Part shown: positions 12,254 to 22,619 of the stretch, in pieces
Layout: each line of letters starts with the position of its first letter
Position numbering within the stretch: the first letter of the stretch is position 1
Assembly: GCF_016920785.2 (NCBI RefSeq)
Contig: NW_024609836.1
Span: 8,462,018-8,526,017, forward strand
Direction: 5' to 3'
Length of the DNA stretch: 64,000 nucleotides
Source: Ixodes scapularis
Lineage: Eukaryota; Arthropoda; Arachnida; Ixodida; Ixodidae
Translations under genes and position numbers: made by a program
The notes under the pieces: model-generated
Databases searched by the model: none
What the model saw: the letters and a program-made list of their open reading frames with translations, nothing else
Told to the model about the DNA's origin: nothing

Positions 12254-14041
12254 TTACTGGTACATTGGCACGTGCTCCTCAATTTCAAGCCCCTCCGAGC
12301 GTGGAAAGGTGGCGAACTCCTGGACAAGGTCCGCCTGCATGTTTTCGTCAACTTCCTTCGGTCGCTGCTCATACCCGTTTTCTATTTGTAATATTACTTT
12401 TATTTCGAAGTGTTGTGCGACCACCTTTATAGAAACAACATCACAATAAGTCTCCGAGAAACGCAAATGCACTTTTACTTACACGTGTGGTGCAGTATAG
12501 CAAGTATGTTCCTTTAAAGGCTCGGACCTTTAAAGGGACATCGAAATAATAAATTCTTTACTGCCTGAAGGTATTTCTTAAAATGAGCCGAAAATTTTGT
12601 TTGTTTGCTCAGTCTTTACCCCGCAAACTACATTTTTAGTTATTCGCAAAACTGAAAAATCTTTCCCTTCATTACTCCGAGGTTGCTTGCACATACAACA
12701 ATAGCTTTAATTCGAGCACTTATTAAGTAAACACAAATATAAGTTGACCACAAGGCCACCACAACACCCAACGATGACTCGGTTACAAACATTTAAAACT
12801 TCAATCGCCCTCGAGCTGATGGGAGCGACCTCAGAAAAAAGCTGTAGATTTCAGTTTCGCATAAAAAATAATCAAATTTCAGTTTCCATCGTAAAACTGA
12901 AAATGAATCTGTGGCGTGAATTTTGGGCAAAAAAATATCTCTTTCGCCAATAATTCATTTTAAGAAATAGTTTATCCATTTTGGCAATAAAAAGGATATA
13001 ATTTTTTTTTTCAATTCAGTGTCTCTTTAAAGTGGAAATAAATGAAATGAAATATATGGATGGCGGCTTCGCTGACCTTGTGGGGATTCAGAGTTTGGCA
13101 GATGTGCTCCACACTTTGGTTCATAGGGAAGAGTTGGCCACTTTCTTCTAATTTCAGGCGGGGAAGGCTAATATCTTCTATCTGCTCTGCTTCTTCCTTG
13201 CTGCGACATGACAGACAGACGTAGTACTTTACGACCAATGGTTGCTGTCCCATGGAAGTGTACTTTCCAATGAACGTAACCTCGCGCTTCGTGGGCTGTC
13301 CCCCTTCTGTGGCAGAGGCAACCAGTAGCAGTTTTTGCTTCTTGGATGAGGCCAAGTCATCCTAGACAAATTCATACACAAATGACTGCCCAGAGGGCAG
13401 TGGTCAGTGATGATTATACAATGTTAGCACATAAGTGAAAACAGGTGAGCGAATGCTCAAAATGTCTAGTATTTACATATCTACAAGTCACGAGTAGAAG
13501 GCAATTTTATGTGATTGCGCTACGTTACCCATTTGGAGGCGCCGTCAAGTGGCAAGCCTCGATGTACATGGCATACATTTGTTAAGCGACTCTGCACCTT
13601 CGGGGCTTCTCGCATAATGTCAGCTGCCATTCTGATGTTTGTCAAAAGGTGCTTTTTCGAAATTGTCACGTCAGGTGATATTGTCACCTGAATTTCAAAA
13701 AAAAAAAGGGTGTACCTTTTTTTTTTTTTGTCAAGCATTTTGTGATGTTTACATTTATTCTTTTACAATTATCACTGAAAAAAACAATTGTTGTGGACGA
13801 TACGTCGCTGAACTAAATGGTATGGGATTCTATTTTTGACACCTGCGAACTCAATGTAGTCACTTTCCACAAAATGCGAGGAGCCTATGAATCGGGTAGC
13901 GTCTGCTTTCCGAGCTTTGCGTAACTGTTCTACCGGAATTGCATTCAGCCATTGATCCCAACCCGGTGATCTTTCGGAAACTTGTGCTCTCTGCCGCACA
14001 ATGCCACTTTCAGATGCAGGACATGTGAGGCAACTCTTCAC
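12254..14041 (-). CDS. Multi-exon host gene or transposase, THAP-like first exon
   Basis: Four minus-strand open blocks are bounded by plausible splice sites: about 14041-13847; 13687-13529 (acceptor after a T-rich tract, donor GTAACG); 13367-13077 (acceptor TTGTCTAG, donor GTCAGC); and 12424-12254, which ends in a stop. The first block has a THAP-like layout: a CLTC pair, WDQWLNAIP, and SSHFVESDY, which resembles the C-x-x-H-F region of THAP domains with its Cys replaced by Gly. A neighbouring frame there holds HKFPKD, so a frameshift inside the domain is likely. The third block is basic at its start and has KYYVCLSC. THAP domains occur in P-element-type transposases and in host DNA-binding proteins; which applies here is unclear. 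Confidence 0.45.
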
Positions 14042-14741
14042 GCAACCTCTTGGGAGTATTCTTTTCGGAGCCGATCACGGGAATTCACCACGGGCCTCGA
14101 GCACTCACTACTAATTGCCAACACTAAAACAACTCATCTTGAAGGACAGAACAGCGAAGCGGAACAAACATAACTGCAAAGGAATCGCACGGCGAAGGAA
14201 CGCATTTCGTCTGCTACGTGCGGAAAGGAAAGGAAAAAAAAAAAAAAAACCTGCACGGTCGGGTGTAGCCACGTGACTTCCGCCACTCACTCTATCCTCT
14301 CCACATTTCCGTGTGGTGCGGGAGTTTCAGTTTCGGTTTCGAGCAGTTGTGTTTTTTGGCTTTATTAAAAAAAATATGTGACTCTGTAGCAAAATATTCA
14401 TGGTGTAATACGCCAAAACAACAGGGACAGACAAAACGAAGGTAGTATTCCGACACCATAATAAATCGCCCGACAAAAAAGGAAAAAAAAATTTTGGGGG
14501 GTGTCAGTGTTCCTTTAAGCAGCATGTAGAGTAAAGGCTTTAAGAATCCCTAGCTTTTTTTAACCGCACCCACGTGAGGGTTTGTTCCAGAAGAGCAACA
14601 GTGCTATGCGCAACTGCTCAGTTCCCCAGGTAGACCTTGGGAAGTTAAGTCTATCGAGTGCTCTTATGTGCCTTACAGCTGAAGGTTATTTGACTCAGAG
14701 CTGCCGAGGTGAATTTTGTGTCATTAATACCCAAAATAAAT
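14042..14741. other. Host intergenic or intronic DNA
   Basis: Contains A-rich tracts (near 14,236 and 14,475) and no recognised gene. Confidence 0.35.
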
Positions 14742-14747
14742 TACTTA

Positions 14748-14951
14748 CCTGCTCTTTAAAGGCTTCTTTGCAGATCTGTCAAGCAATGTCAGAACAGCTT
14801 TCTGTTTTCGTTTGAGGGTTCTCAGAGCACGTCCATGTCTTTTGGCTGCGATGTCCAGAGGTCGTTTTTCTTTTGTCTTAACCCTCCATTGGTGGCCTTT
14901 TAGGAGTTGTTGAAGGTACTTGCAGCTTAAACAGGAGTGTTGGCCATCACC
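14748..14951 (-). CDS. Single unidentified host exon
   Basis: The minus strand is open between an acceptor (ATTTTAG) at the right and a donor (AGGTAAGT) at the left. The peptide starts GDGQHSCLSCKYLQQLLKG and continues as a Lys/Arg-rich helix-like stretch (RPLDIAAKRHGRALRTLKRK). The C-x-x-C pair suggests a small zinc-binding fold. It may belong with the 12.2-14 kb exons or with degraded coding sequence further right (15.1-15.5 kb). No family is assigned. Confidence 0.45.
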
Positions 14952-15998
14952 TAAAATATAATAGACCCATCAGTCAATACTCTAAAACAACACAGATATG
15001 TGTTTAGCAAAGTCTGTGAAGAAATTCTTACCAGTAACCACTCCCATGCATCTATCTGAGAAGAGTGGTGTCCCAAAGAGGGGTTTTCAAGTCACTTGAA
15101 TGTCCACCGAAAACTCTGCTCTCTCCCCCACCAGCTCAAAGCCCGAGTTTGTCCATACAGTTCAAGACATCATCAGCATCTTGCACACTGGTGACAGTCT
15201 TCTCTTGATGCAGAAGTCCATTAAGATAGATCATGCACTGTGTGCTTGGTTACATCTGTTTCAAAGAGGACCATTTTTTCCAACAATGACGGTGGCTTTC
15301 TCTCTGGCAAAAACCTTGCCTTCTGGTAGGAAATGAGGCACAGTTTGTCGGAAAACAATTGTCTTGACCAGAAATCAGAAGGACAGTGCAAGTTGGCAGT
15401 GAAGACAGCAGATAAGCAGCAGCATGCTCATCAATTTGGGGCTCTTCTACTTGCGCTGCCGGTAGCTCCTCGACATCGCCTGAACCCACGCGCACTTTGT
15501 TTTGGGGTGGACCTTGAGGAGAAGTCTTTGCCTTTCACTTGCGTTCTTTTGGCAGCTGTTTGGTGAGATAACTTGGTAAGTTCGGGAAGATTGTGGGTAC
15601 AGCATCTGCCCGCAGCGTTGGTCGCTCTCGAGGATGAAATACTTTCTTCCCATCAATAACCAGGCGATTACTACGTAGTATGTCCCTGAAAAAAAGATAT
15701 GAAAATTATCAGCACGACTCCCGCCTTCGTACGTCGGCTTCTGTTTACATGTACTATCGCGGACAATATAAAAATGAACACCTATCTGCCTTCTTACTAG
15801 GTTTACTGCTCCCACAAGCTCCATTATTTCTCAACCTTTCAAATAGTATGCAGCTAGTATGTAGCCTGGGGTCTAAACATTCCCTTCTATCCTACGTCTG
15901 GACCAGAACTTGTTCTAAAACTTGCATGTCCGTCAACAAAGCGTTGAGGCTGTTCACGGTCATAATGATCGTGGGGTACAGCTTGACGCCATACTCAA
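14952..15998. other. Degraded coding-like host DNA
   Basis: The minus-strand frame at about 15,250-15,495 (GFCQRE, VEEPQIDEHAAA) and neighbouring frames look like broken transposase or host exon remnants with stops. No confident gene. Confidence 0.3.
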
Positions 15999-16895
15999 TT
16001 AGAATTTGCCTGTCATCAAAGTGCTGGGAACAGACAGCGGAGTTCTCTTGAAGGCGTTTATCTGCCCTTGGAATTGGAAGATCCCATTTTGTTGACCAAC
16101 TGGAAGCGATGAGATTCGTTGCGATCGTTGGGGCTGCGGGACTGATGATATAGTAGTGCCGGGGCTTACTAGAGGCACGGGTGCGGCGGTGAAAGGCGGT
16201 GATAGGCGTGGTCTAGTCGAGGGCAGGTTTGGAGCGGCAGAAGGTTTGGGTGCGGGGGGCGTCGTAGGGCTCCGGTTGTGATCCAGGGTACGGTCAAGAT
16301 CCGTGACGATGGTCATGAAGAGTGGCACGGTGCTTGGACGCTGAACCGAGATGGCGGTGACGACTTGCCTATCGCGGAGACCCTGAACATACTCGAGTTG
16401 CTGTTGGTCGGTTAGGGTGACGGGACACCTCGCGATGATCTTGAGCTTCGCGAGCGTGTAATTGACGAGGCTCTCACCCTGTGCTTGCTGTCGAGTGGCC
16501 ACTCGTGTCTGCCACTGAATGGGGGAGAGGTGTTTGCCGAATTGTGCCTGGAAGGCTTCTTTTCATTCGGGCCAGGTCTTGAATTGTTTCCCAGTTGTGA
16601 CTTTCCAATCGGCGGCTGGTGCTCGGAGTTTTCCCAGCGTGATGGCTAGCAGGGTTGAGGGCTCCCGCGAGGCTAGTTGTTGGGTGCGCTCGAGGTCTTC
16701 CAGCCATCGGCAAGCAGGAATTCCTCCGTCTCCGCTGAACGTGGAGATCGTAGAAGACAAATTCAGAAGGGTTGTCACGCTCACGGATCTTCCCGGGATC
16801 TGGAGGCTCTGTTGTAGGTATGCAGCTAACAACTGCATCTTGAGGGCGGGATCGGCTGTAAAGGTAGGCATGGTTGATGTGCCTGGCTGCCTCAC
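15999..16895 (-). pseudogene. Retrotransposon gag-like ORF, broken by an in-frame stop
   Basis: Two minus-strand open segments are in the same frame, separated by a single TGA at 16,563-16,565. The first contains FSGDGGIPACRWLEDLERT and ADWKVTTGKQFKTW. The second contains RQQAQGESLVNYTLAKL, then a Pro/Ser-rich tail. This is the layout of Retrotrans_gag-family proteins (WL-x-x-L-E, then W-x-x-L and the ESL-x-x-Y motif). No CCHC zinc knuckle and no protease or pol follows, so only a gag piece is left. It lies within 1.5 kb of the viral junction and is host. Confidence 0.65.
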
Positions 16896-17018
16896 TGAAG
16901 TGGAGTCGGATGGAATAACTCCATGGGCGTTGGCTTCGGGTAGTGGCTTTGTTTCGGCGATTTTGTTTAGAAGATGCTGAATAATTTTATTTTTGTTGCC
17001 AGTATTGTTTAATTGGCG

Positions 17019-17528
17019 TCAACCAAGTTCTTCACGGATGAGATCCGTTGTGAAGCCGAAGAGCTCTGCGGCAGTGGCTTCCTCCCAGTTGATGGGCGAG
17101 GCAAGGCCAATGCGGAGCAGATCGTGCGCAATCGCTGCACTCAGGTGGGACTCTCGCTCAGCCAATGAGGACATGAGTCCCACCTGGATGCTGACACAGC
17201 ACTTGCGCGCAATCTTCCCCAATTTGACCTCATCTAGATAATGCCGAAAATTCAGCACTATGGCCTTGCTGTTACCTGTAGCTTTCCTTCTTCCTACCAC
17301 GGTGCTCAAAGATGCACTGTATACCTTCATGCATTGTGGAGGACAATGAGCAGCACGGCACGTGGAGGAACAGCGCGAAGAGCGGTGAAGAGGAAAAAGC
17401 GAGGATCGCGGCGGGCGTAAGGAAAGAGACAGTTCCAAGGGTGGAGACGAACAAGAGCCGGTGCCGGGGCAGCCACGCCAACAGAAGACCCGGACCGCAA
17501 GGCAGCCTTGGCCCCCCCCCCCCCGCAG
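17019..17528. other. Host DNA abutting the left viral junction, with dispersed repeat copy 2
   Basis: The 17,102-17,234 part is the partner of the repeat at 6,501-6,633. The last bases before the junction are a run of 12 C's (about 17,513-17,524) followed by GCAG. The minus-strand frame of the truncated viral IAP runs through the junction and on through this host sequence to a stop at 17,019, so an RNA from it would encode a virus-host chimera. Confidence 0.6.
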
Positions 17529-18134
17529 CATCTCGGAAGTCACGTACGACTTGGCGATCGAGTAGATGTAGTCAGGTGTCTTGTGAAGACGCAAGAATTC
17601 GCACTTGGGAGAAAACTTGGCCCAAGGATCATCCGTCGAGTGCCAGCCGAACACTGTCACGTTACAGTGGAAACATTTACATTCACCCACTTTAGCGATG
17701 TTTCCAGCGTAGTAGAAGCCCGCAGTCACCAAGTCTTGCTCCATTCGATCGCTCCACCAGCGCTCTACGACTGGTGTGGAACGAAAACTCTCGAGTCGTT
17801 TAATGGGATTCTTGTAGACGGGCACCGACGGCATGGTGTGTTGCACAACGGTCGCGGCACACCCTTCGAGGTACTTCAGTTCCTCGAGTCGCGGGTCCGT
17901 GAAATTGCGCACGTACCGGCATTGCGGGCGTTGACTGGCGTGAACTTGGAACGGGTAGTCGCCTCCACCGTCGTTTTTTTTCAGCATGGAGTCGTCGAGG
18001 ACGAAGCCGCACGACGTGCAGGTGGACGCTTTGTCGGACAAGCGGCAGAAACCGGCTAAAGCCATGGCGCGCGCCGAAACGACGGGTTGCTTTCACTGTC
18101 TAAAGCTAAAGAATCGGTTCACGATGTCTTCCAT
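17529..18134 (-). pseudogene. IAP-A copy 1, truncated by the host junction
   Basis: Homologous to the first ~205 codons of the complete IAP-A copies (for example 23,642-24,718). Three lesions are visible. A TGG-to-TGA change makes a stop near codon 14 (about 18,093). A 9-bp deletion in BIR2 removes three residues including the zinc-binding His174. The left host junction at 17,528/17,529 removes the linker and the whole RING. This copy cannot make a normal protein. Confidence 0.9.
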
Positions 18135-18145
18135 GATAAAATAAA

Positions 18146-18226
18146 ATGTCTATCCTGACTGGTTTCGCGACTAAAGTGACGGAGGGTACGCTTTACGAAT
18201 CGACGCTGGTGTGCGCGATCCGCTAG
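18146..18226 (+). pseudogene. 5' stub of the 671-aa gene, copy 1
   Basis: The first 16 codons are identical to the start of the complete 671-aa gene at 39,645, then the sequence departs after GGTACGCT and runs to a stop 10 codons later. Like the complete gene it starts 11 bp from the divergent IAP-A start. It is a leftover of the rearrangement that joined this locus to the Asp-rich gene. Confidence 0.85.
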
Positions 18227-18278
18227 GCCTTTGGGCCAGAATGAAAGGCAAGTTTGGATTGTAATAATAAATATTTTT

Positions 18279-18710
18279 TTATTTTTCACTACTAGTTCCG
18301 TCGACTAGAATTTTCTTTGGCGTAGATGCTTCTTCGTCTTCTTCGTCGTCGCTCGTTATAATTCGTCGACGACTTCGTTTCACGTAGACACACTTGACGC
18401 TGTCGTCATCTTCGTCGTCGCTCGTTATAATTCGTCCACGACGCCGGTTCACGTAGACACACTTGACGCTATCGTCATCGTCGTCTTCCTCGTCACTGGA
18501 AGAAGAGGTTGCCGTGTGAATGGAGATGACGCCGTCATTTATAAAGTCCAAGTCCGAATCAGTCGGCGTCTCTTCTCTGTAGTCGTCGTCGTCACACCTA
18601 TCACAATTTGAGCACAGGCACACGACGGTCTCGTCGTCGTCGTCGTCGTCTTTAAACAGACAGTTCTTTTTGACGTCGTTGTTCGGAAGAGACGGCGACG
18701 GTTCGGACAT
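18279..18710 (-). CDS. Asp-rich small protein, copy 1 (143 aa)
   Basis: A highly acidic protein with three parts: residues ~20-45 hold an Asp run, then CLCSNCDRC, a Cys cluster that could bind a metal, then Asp again; a Ser/Asp-rich middle; and a direct repeat of ~21 residues (SVKCVYV, an Arg-rich patch, RIITSDDE) near the C terminus, also visible as a repeat of about 63-66 bp in the DNA. No family recognised. A TATA box (CCTATATAAAAAG, 18,826-18,837) lies ~118 bp before the ATG and abuts the stop codon of the upstream ~869-aa gene. AATAAA follows the stop. It could be a nuclear or chromatin-binding acidic protein, but that is a guess. Confidence 0.75.
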   Translation of the reverse strand: MSEPSPSLPNNDVKKNCLFKDDDDDDETVVCLCSNCDRCDDDDYREETPTDSDLDFINDGVISIHTATSSSSDEEDDDDDSVKCVYVNRRRGRIITSDDEDDDSVKCVYVKRSRRRIITSDDEEDEEASTPKKILVDGTSSEK

Positions 18711-18825
18711 GATTGTTTCTTCGCACTTTGGTCGGGCGCGGTCTGCTAGCCAACAATCGTCCGACGCGTACCAGACGGCGCGGGTCCTCTCGCTGCCGAT
18801 GCTGTTGAAGTAGCATGAATGAAGT

Positions 18826-18837
18826 CTTTTTATATAG
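18826..18837 (-). promoter_or_regulatory. TATA box of the Asp-rich gene
   Basis: CCTATATAAAAAG on the minus strand. It predicts transcription start near 18,800, before the ATG at 18,710. The same box occurs in the other units at the matching place (about 25,410-25,421; 30,368-30,379; 35,352-35,363). Confidence 0.6.
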
Positions 18838-18838
18838 G

Positions 18839-21449
18839 TTAGGACGAACTATCATCGCTAGCAGACCGGTCGTGCCCCCTGGTGAAAGTAGCGTCGTTAT
18901 CGCTGTCGCTAGTACTACGACTACTGCTACTATAGCTCACGTGCGGTGTATTTAATACGTCATCCACGTCATCTCCACACAATACTGGCATTTCGGGCGA
19001 AGGGCTGTTTCTCAACGGAATTAGTAGTGTTTCGAGAACTGGATCTAGAGTGTCCGGTACGTAGATGTCGTCGATTGCTTCACCACGTTCAGAGTCAGAG
19101 TCTTGTACGTCACTATCCGTCCACGTGTCACTTTCCCACATAGGTGATGCTTGGGACACGTCATTTTCCTGCTCTTGTTGTTCTCGTGGCGATGCTGGTG
19201 GTACGTCACTCTCCAGGTCTCGCGACACGTCACCTTCAGTCTGCTGGACAGGCGATGCTGGTGGCACGACACACTCCGTCTGATCGTTTGATGGCGATGG
19301 TGGTGGCACGTTAAATTCAGTCTGTGATGCTGGGACACACTCCGTCTGATGGTTTAATGGCGATGGTGGTGGCACGTCACCTTCAGTCTGCTGGATACGT
19401 GGCGATGCTGGTGGCACGACACACTCCGTCTGATGGTCTAATGGCGATGCTGGTGGCACGACACACTCCATCTGATAGTTTAATGGCGATGTTGGTGACA
19501 CGACATATTCAGTCTGCTGGTTTCGCGGCGATGGTGGTAATACGACACATTCCGTCCGCTGGTGTCGCGGCGATGATGGTGCTAAAACGTCGGCTTCGGG
19601 TAATTCGTCTAGGACGGGAGTATCTTGTTCTTTTTCTTGCGCGTCTCGACCCCATGGATTTCCCTCGTCCAGCCGAATAATTTTGCGTCGAATTTCGTCG
19701 GACTCGCTTTCTTCTTCCAATTGCTTTCGTTTTTTAGTATCCGCCACCGACACGCCGGGTACGATTGCAATAAAAAATTGGGTGGAGTTTGCGATGACGT
19801 GTAGACTCTGGTTAGCCCACCTATTCATCTCAAACTCCACGTCGTATGCGCCTGATTTTTTGTACCAATTAAGAAGTGCTCCGAAAAATTTCGAAAACGT
19901 CTGACGGTCCAGGTATTTACTCGCGAAGTCCTCGTCCTCGCCGTTACCAAAGAAATTGCAGAAGTGCACGATGAACATTTTTTTCGAACTCCTACTCTTG
20001 TTAACTTCCGTTAATTGAGTGTAATTCGATACGTTGACAAAACAAATCGTGGTAACGACGCCGTCTGTGGAACGAGAACGCATGTTGTCGTAGTTGTCTA
20101 GTTTGTAGAAGCAACCGTCGTTGACTTCGTACAAATTATGCTTTAACACGAAAAGACGAATCGTTCCGTTCATCTTCGTGTTAAAGGGGTTGGTGATCTG
20201 TCGAATGCACTGATAAAAGGCTTTCAATACCCTTTTGTTCGCACATTCGATTACGAAAGTACAGTGGATGCCCTTGTTGTTGTTCATTACAGCAAAAAAA
20301 AAGTAGAAAAAAAACGACGACTCGTGCACAGACACACTCGTCGGATTCGTAAAGTTCAATTTTGAAAAAAACACTTTACTAAGAATATCCTGGACTGCAG
20401 ACTCTTCGAGTGGAGTGCTTACGTTCGCGTACACCTGAGGGTTTTCGATTACTTTCGGGTAAATTTGTAACGCTCTGACTTGAGCGTTATCGCAAGTCTT
20501 GTGCGTGCGACGCACAAGACGAGCCACGCCATCCCAAATTCCAACGTTCGACACGAATTGTTGATGGTTTGTTAAAACCCGTAGGGCGTCCATGAAATAA
20601 TCGACGGCCCTATTTAGCAGGTCGGTGGGGGTGTGATTAAGCGAGTCCTTGAGTGCCTGTTGCACGTCCCGAGATTGTAGTGCCGGTAAAAAAAAAATAC
20701 TTTACGAATACGCTCCGTGCCAGAGTTATTCGGGTCCCCTGTTCCAATTGAAACTGATAAGGGTGAAAATGAGGCTTCGTGTAACCATCGAAAAGGTTAA
20801 ACGACAACCTCCAATGGTTATTAGATCCGTCAAAATGCGTCAAAAGAATCGGCTGGACGATTGCTTTACGTCCGAGAAAGTTCATGCCCGATTTTTGGCA
20901 ATAGACCTTGACTCGTTGGGCCGTGGTTTTAGCGGGAATCATGGGGTTGCACTGAATGCCGTCGAGTGACGAGGTGATCCAATTCACCACGTCGGCAATC
21001 ATCTTTTTCTCGTTGCAGCGTCGCGCCATGCCATCGTTTACGTATGGAAAGAAGCATTGGACCACGTCCGAAAAAACGTGACCACACAACTTATCGTTGT
21101 ACGCCAGGAGTAAAGTGTAATGAATGAGTGACTGTACCAGAGCCAGGTTCGGTACCATCTTGAAAGTGATGATGTCGAAGTCCTCCGGCAGCGCTTCGTG
21201 AATGTTGAGGTCTTCCAGGCCGGTAGTCTTCCTCTGTTGTACTAATTTTCGAGTGCGAAAAGCGTCGGTTAGAATTTTTTCGACTCGAGACGTGGATGTG
21301 CTGGGTCCGATGAGACTAGTTGTGATGGCGGCGGCCTTAACCCTGGGCTTGCGGGATCGTCGCCGCCGAGTGTTCTTTACCGTCGCCACCTCGGGAGACG
21401 GAAAGACCATGTCGTAAAGAATAACTAAGAGTAGGAGTTGGCTGTTCAT
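18839..21449 (-). pseudogene. ~869-aa viral protein gene, copy 1, full length but frameshifted
   Basis: The N-terminal part (start 21,449) has a hydrophobic first 12 residues and a basic stretch (NTRRRRSRKPRVK); the middle is a globular region with no family I know. The last ~250 residues are Pro/Ser/Glu-rich with a 14-residue repeat (type PASPLDHQTECVVP) encoded by 42-bp repeats, then an acidic Ser-rich end. The reading frame changes at a run of 10 A's (plus strand about 20,688-20,697). Copies with 9 A's read straight through. The downstream frame has no ATG near its start (it opens with GTG), so this is one gene with a +1 indel, not two. This is the only copy with the natural 5' end, with TATATAAA about 50 bp before the ATG. 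Confidence 0.8.
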
Positions 21450-21497
21450 CGTTACTGAATAGTAGTCGTGACTGTAATTTCTGGCAAGAAAGTGCTC

Positions 21498-21505
21498 TTT
21501 ATATA
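21498..21505 (-). promoter_or_regulatory. TATA box of the ~869-aa gene
   Basis: TATATAAA on the minus strand, 49-56 bp before the ATG at 21,449. The three truncated downstream copies lack this promoter because their 5' ends are lost. Confidence 0.65.
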
Positions 21506-21607
21506 CACGAGGTGTGGATTATGGAGACAATGGTTTGCGCAGCTGCGGCGAGATAAAACAAACGAACAATTGTCGAAAAAAAATGTGGGAGGTCCCTCCC
21601 CTCCTCT

Positions 21608-22520
21608 TCACTTGCTATCGTTGCGGAGGACGTCATGATGAAGGGTGCGAGAGAGTCTGTAGATGGCGTCTAGACCTGGCCTTGTTTGAGGTAGGCGGGT
21701 CAACATACTCGCCAAAAGATCCGATAACGCCTTGTTGGAGATTTCGCGGAAAGTTTCGAGAGTCTTCACGTGGACGAAGGTTTTTATCTCCGATAAGTGT
21801 CGAAAGGGGTGTTGCGAAAAGATTAAGCGAAAGAGCACTACCCCCAATGTCCACACAACGAGCGATTCTGGATAATACCTCTTGCGTATGTGCCATTCCG
21901 GTGGTGCGAAGAAAGGAGTGCCGGCGTGAGTTTTCCGAGGGCGTTGAGAATGCTCTATCGCGAAATCGGTCTATTAAGCGTACCGATAAATCTTCTCGGT
22001 TTATCAAAACGTTGTCGTCCTTGATGTCGCAATGAAGAATTCCACATTGAAGCCAACATTCGTAGACTATCTTGACTAGTTGCTCGAACACGTGGATACT
22101 TTGCGCCTCGGTCAAAGTTCTACCCTCTCGACAGTATTTGTCCAAGGACACGTAATTTATGGGTCTTTCCATAATCATGATGTAACCGTCGGATACTGCA
22201 AACCAATCGTATAAGCGCACAACGCCGCGCACGTGACGCACTCTGTTCAAGGTGTGGATTTCGATCGGTATGCGTTCTCCCTTGTCGGTAACATGCCATT
22301 TCCACACGGCCTTGGAATAGACGAATTTCACGGCCACCGGAGCCTTGTCACACAACCGTACGCCGGCGTACACCGTACCAAATCCTCCCTTGCCCAATTT
22401 GCTGGTTAGAGAGACGTCTACGAGTACAACGACGACATCAAATACCTCATCATGTGGCTCAAGACCGGCACGGAAAGAAAACAAACCAAGTACTGTTCCA
22501 AACGTTGGCTTTATTTCCAT
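21608..22520 (-). pseudogene. PIM-like Ser/Thr protein kinase, frameshifted
   Basis: The N lobe shows the glycine loop LGKGGFGTVY and VAVK with the ATP-anchoring Lys. The C lobe shows the catalytic loop HCDIKDDN. At about 21,968 the frame breaks at the DFG position: the neighbouring frame carries the DF, then APPEW (activation-segment end), then VVWTLGVVLF (F-helix) and a final conserved Arg motif (TRPGLDAI). The order and the GERIPIE and RHVRGVVRLYDW features resemble PIM kinases, which act without activation-loop phosphorylation and promote survival. The 5' end is also odd: codons upstream of the glycine loop overlap the 3' end of an opposite-strand gene, so the natural start is probably lost. 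No lesion-free copy exists in this window. Confidence 0.8.
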
Positions 22521-22619
22521 TCGCTAATCGACAGGCACTTGCACGTGCGCGATTACTTTATTTGCGCCAAACTTCACCCGTATTTTAAGTTTCACTACGC
22601 GGTGTCCTTTTACGATTAA
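22410..22619 (+). pseudogene. 3' fragment of an unidentified plus-strand viral gene
   Basis: An open frame of 69 codons ends in TAA at 22,617-22,619, with AATAAA overlapping it (22,618-22,623). The peptide is rich in aromatic and basic residues (WLKTGTERKQTKYC, HVRDYFICAKLHPYF), has clear coding character and is unlike a kinase leader. Its stop overlaps the stop of the convergent IAP-B gene. The 5' part is missing: the frame meets a stop at 22,407 where the kinase begins. It marks a rearrangement breakpoint near 22,405-22,425. Family unknown. Confidence 0.6.

Noticed and set aside
18652..18855. Arg-rich small frame overlapping the start of the Asp-rich gene
   Set aside because: The TATA box at 18,826-18,837 places the transcript start after its ATG codons, and the sense frame of the Asp-rich gene explains the sequence.
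19050..19620. Regularly spaced ~42-bp repeats considered as a CRISPR-like array
   Set aside because: There are no constant repeats with unique spacers; the unit is a coding minisatellite in a eukaryotic viral gene.
19324..19680. Plus-strand repeat-rich frame (118 codons) in the ~869-aa gene tail and its copies
   Set aside because: It is the antisense reading of the 42-bp coding repeat, which is open in several frames because the unit length is a multiple of three.
18839..20665. Treating the 608-codon frame as a separate gene
   Set aside because: It opens with GTG and no nearby ATG, and in copy 4 the same codons are in frame with the upstream part, so it is the 3' part of one frameshifted gene.
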